Part shown: positions 5,087 through 5,309 of the stretch, piece by piece
How positions within the stretch are numbered: the first letter of the stretch is position 1
Layout of the letters: every line of letters starts with the position of its first letter
Assembly: GCA_028704195.1 (NCBI GenBank)
Contig: JAQVLL010000161.1
Coordinates: forward strand, 1-5,309
Length of the DNA: 5,309 nucleotides
Direction of reading: 5' to 3'
Source: Smithellaceae bacterium
GTDB lineage: Bacteria > Desulfobacterota > Syntrophia > Syntrophales > Smithellaceae
Made by a program: the position numbers and the translations under genes
Notes under the pieces: generated by a model
The model's input: only the letters and a program-made list of their open reading frames with translations
The model's database searches: none
Told to the model about the DNA's origin: nothing

Positions 5087-5309
5087 TTATTTACTCAGCC
5101 TCTCAACGGTGATGCCGGCCTCGCTTAGCATATCTGCGGCCAGCCTGTCACTGTATCCATCACGAATGACGATGCGCGTGATGCCCGCGTTGATGATCAT
5201 CTTGGCGCAGATCACACACGGATGATTGGTGCAGTATAAAGTGGAACCCTTCGTACTGACTCCATGCAGGGCAGCCTGAATAATGGCGTTTTGCTCCGCG
5301 TGAAGACCG
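5087..5309 (-). CDS. comEB: dCMP deaminase (ComEB-type), C-terminal part (5' end outside the window)
   Basis: The last 73 residues of a zinc-dependent cytidine/deoxycytidylate deaminase, running off the right edge; at least half of a usual 145-155-residue protein is missing. The visible part contains the zinc motif HAEQNAI (first His as ligand, Glu as proton shuttle) and, some 25 residues on, HPCVICAKMIINAGI with the two ligand cysteines. The form HAEQNAI plus PC..CAK.II..GI is that of dCMP deaminases rather than of RibD or tRNA adenosine deaminases. It converts dCMP to dUMP for thymidylate synthesis. In Bacillus the homologue is called comEB, hence the symbol; a competence role is not implied. 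The gene stops at 5087, 24 bases before nrdR, in the same operon. Confidence 0.88.
   Translation of the reverse strand, partial: GLHAEQNAIIQAALHGVSTKGSTLYCTNHPCVICAKMIINAGITRIVIRDGYSDRLAADMLSEAGITVERLSK

Noticed and set aside
5087..5309. The right-edge deaminase as a RibD fragment
   Set aside because: The HAEQNAI and HPCVICAKMIINAGI motifs are of the dCMP deaminase type, and the protein ends after the deaminase domain with no reductase domain.

Overview
The window looks like the chromosome of a deltaproteobacterium in the broad sense (Desulfobacterota). The basis is the run of genes on the minus strand, dCMP deaminase - nrdR - ribE - ribBA - ribH - nusB, followed by a short M17-N-like protein. 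This is close to the riboflavin/nusB cluster typical of that group. The assignment rests on gene order and protein character, not on a database match.

Layout: at the left edge on the plus strand there is a toxin-antitoxin pair: the C-terminal part of an AbrB/MazE-type antitoxin (2-214) and a PIN-domain ribonuclease toxin (211-612), joined by an ATGA overlap. Then come about 200 bases without a gene (613-816). From 817 to the right edge everything is on the minus strand. In the direction of transcription the genes are: the end of a dCMP deaminase gene (5309-5087), nrdR (5062-4601), ribE (4598-3963), ribBA (3835-2633), ribH (2545-2075), nusB (1795-1340) and an M17 N-terminal-domain-like protein (1386-817). 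The left module therefore converges on the rib operon and reads by eye as more AT-rich than the rib genes.

How the genes work together: RibBA makes both riboflavin precursors (3,4-dihydroxy-2-butanone 4-phosphate from ribulose 5-phosphate, and the pyrimidine from GTP). RibH condenses the butanone phosphate with the reduced pyrimidine to form lumazine, and RibE dismutates lumazine to riboflavin. RibD, the deaminase/reductase between RibA and RibH, is not encoded here, although it usually lies between nrdR and ribE. NrdR and dCMP deaminase belong to deoxynucleotide supply. NusB is a transcription antitermination factor for rRNA operons.

The three larger spacers of the rib operon (ribE-ribBA, ribBA-ribH, ribH-nusB) each hold inverted repeats that look like degenerate REP-type elements or mRNA hairpins. 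No FMN riboswitch, IS element, tRNA, rRNA or CRISPR array was seen. I found no convincing new multi-gene system. The points most worth a second look are the missing ribD, the catalytic-domain-less M17-like protein that overlaps nusB, a Gln in place of an expected metal-binding His in the RibB half of RibBA, and the hairpin-rich spacers.
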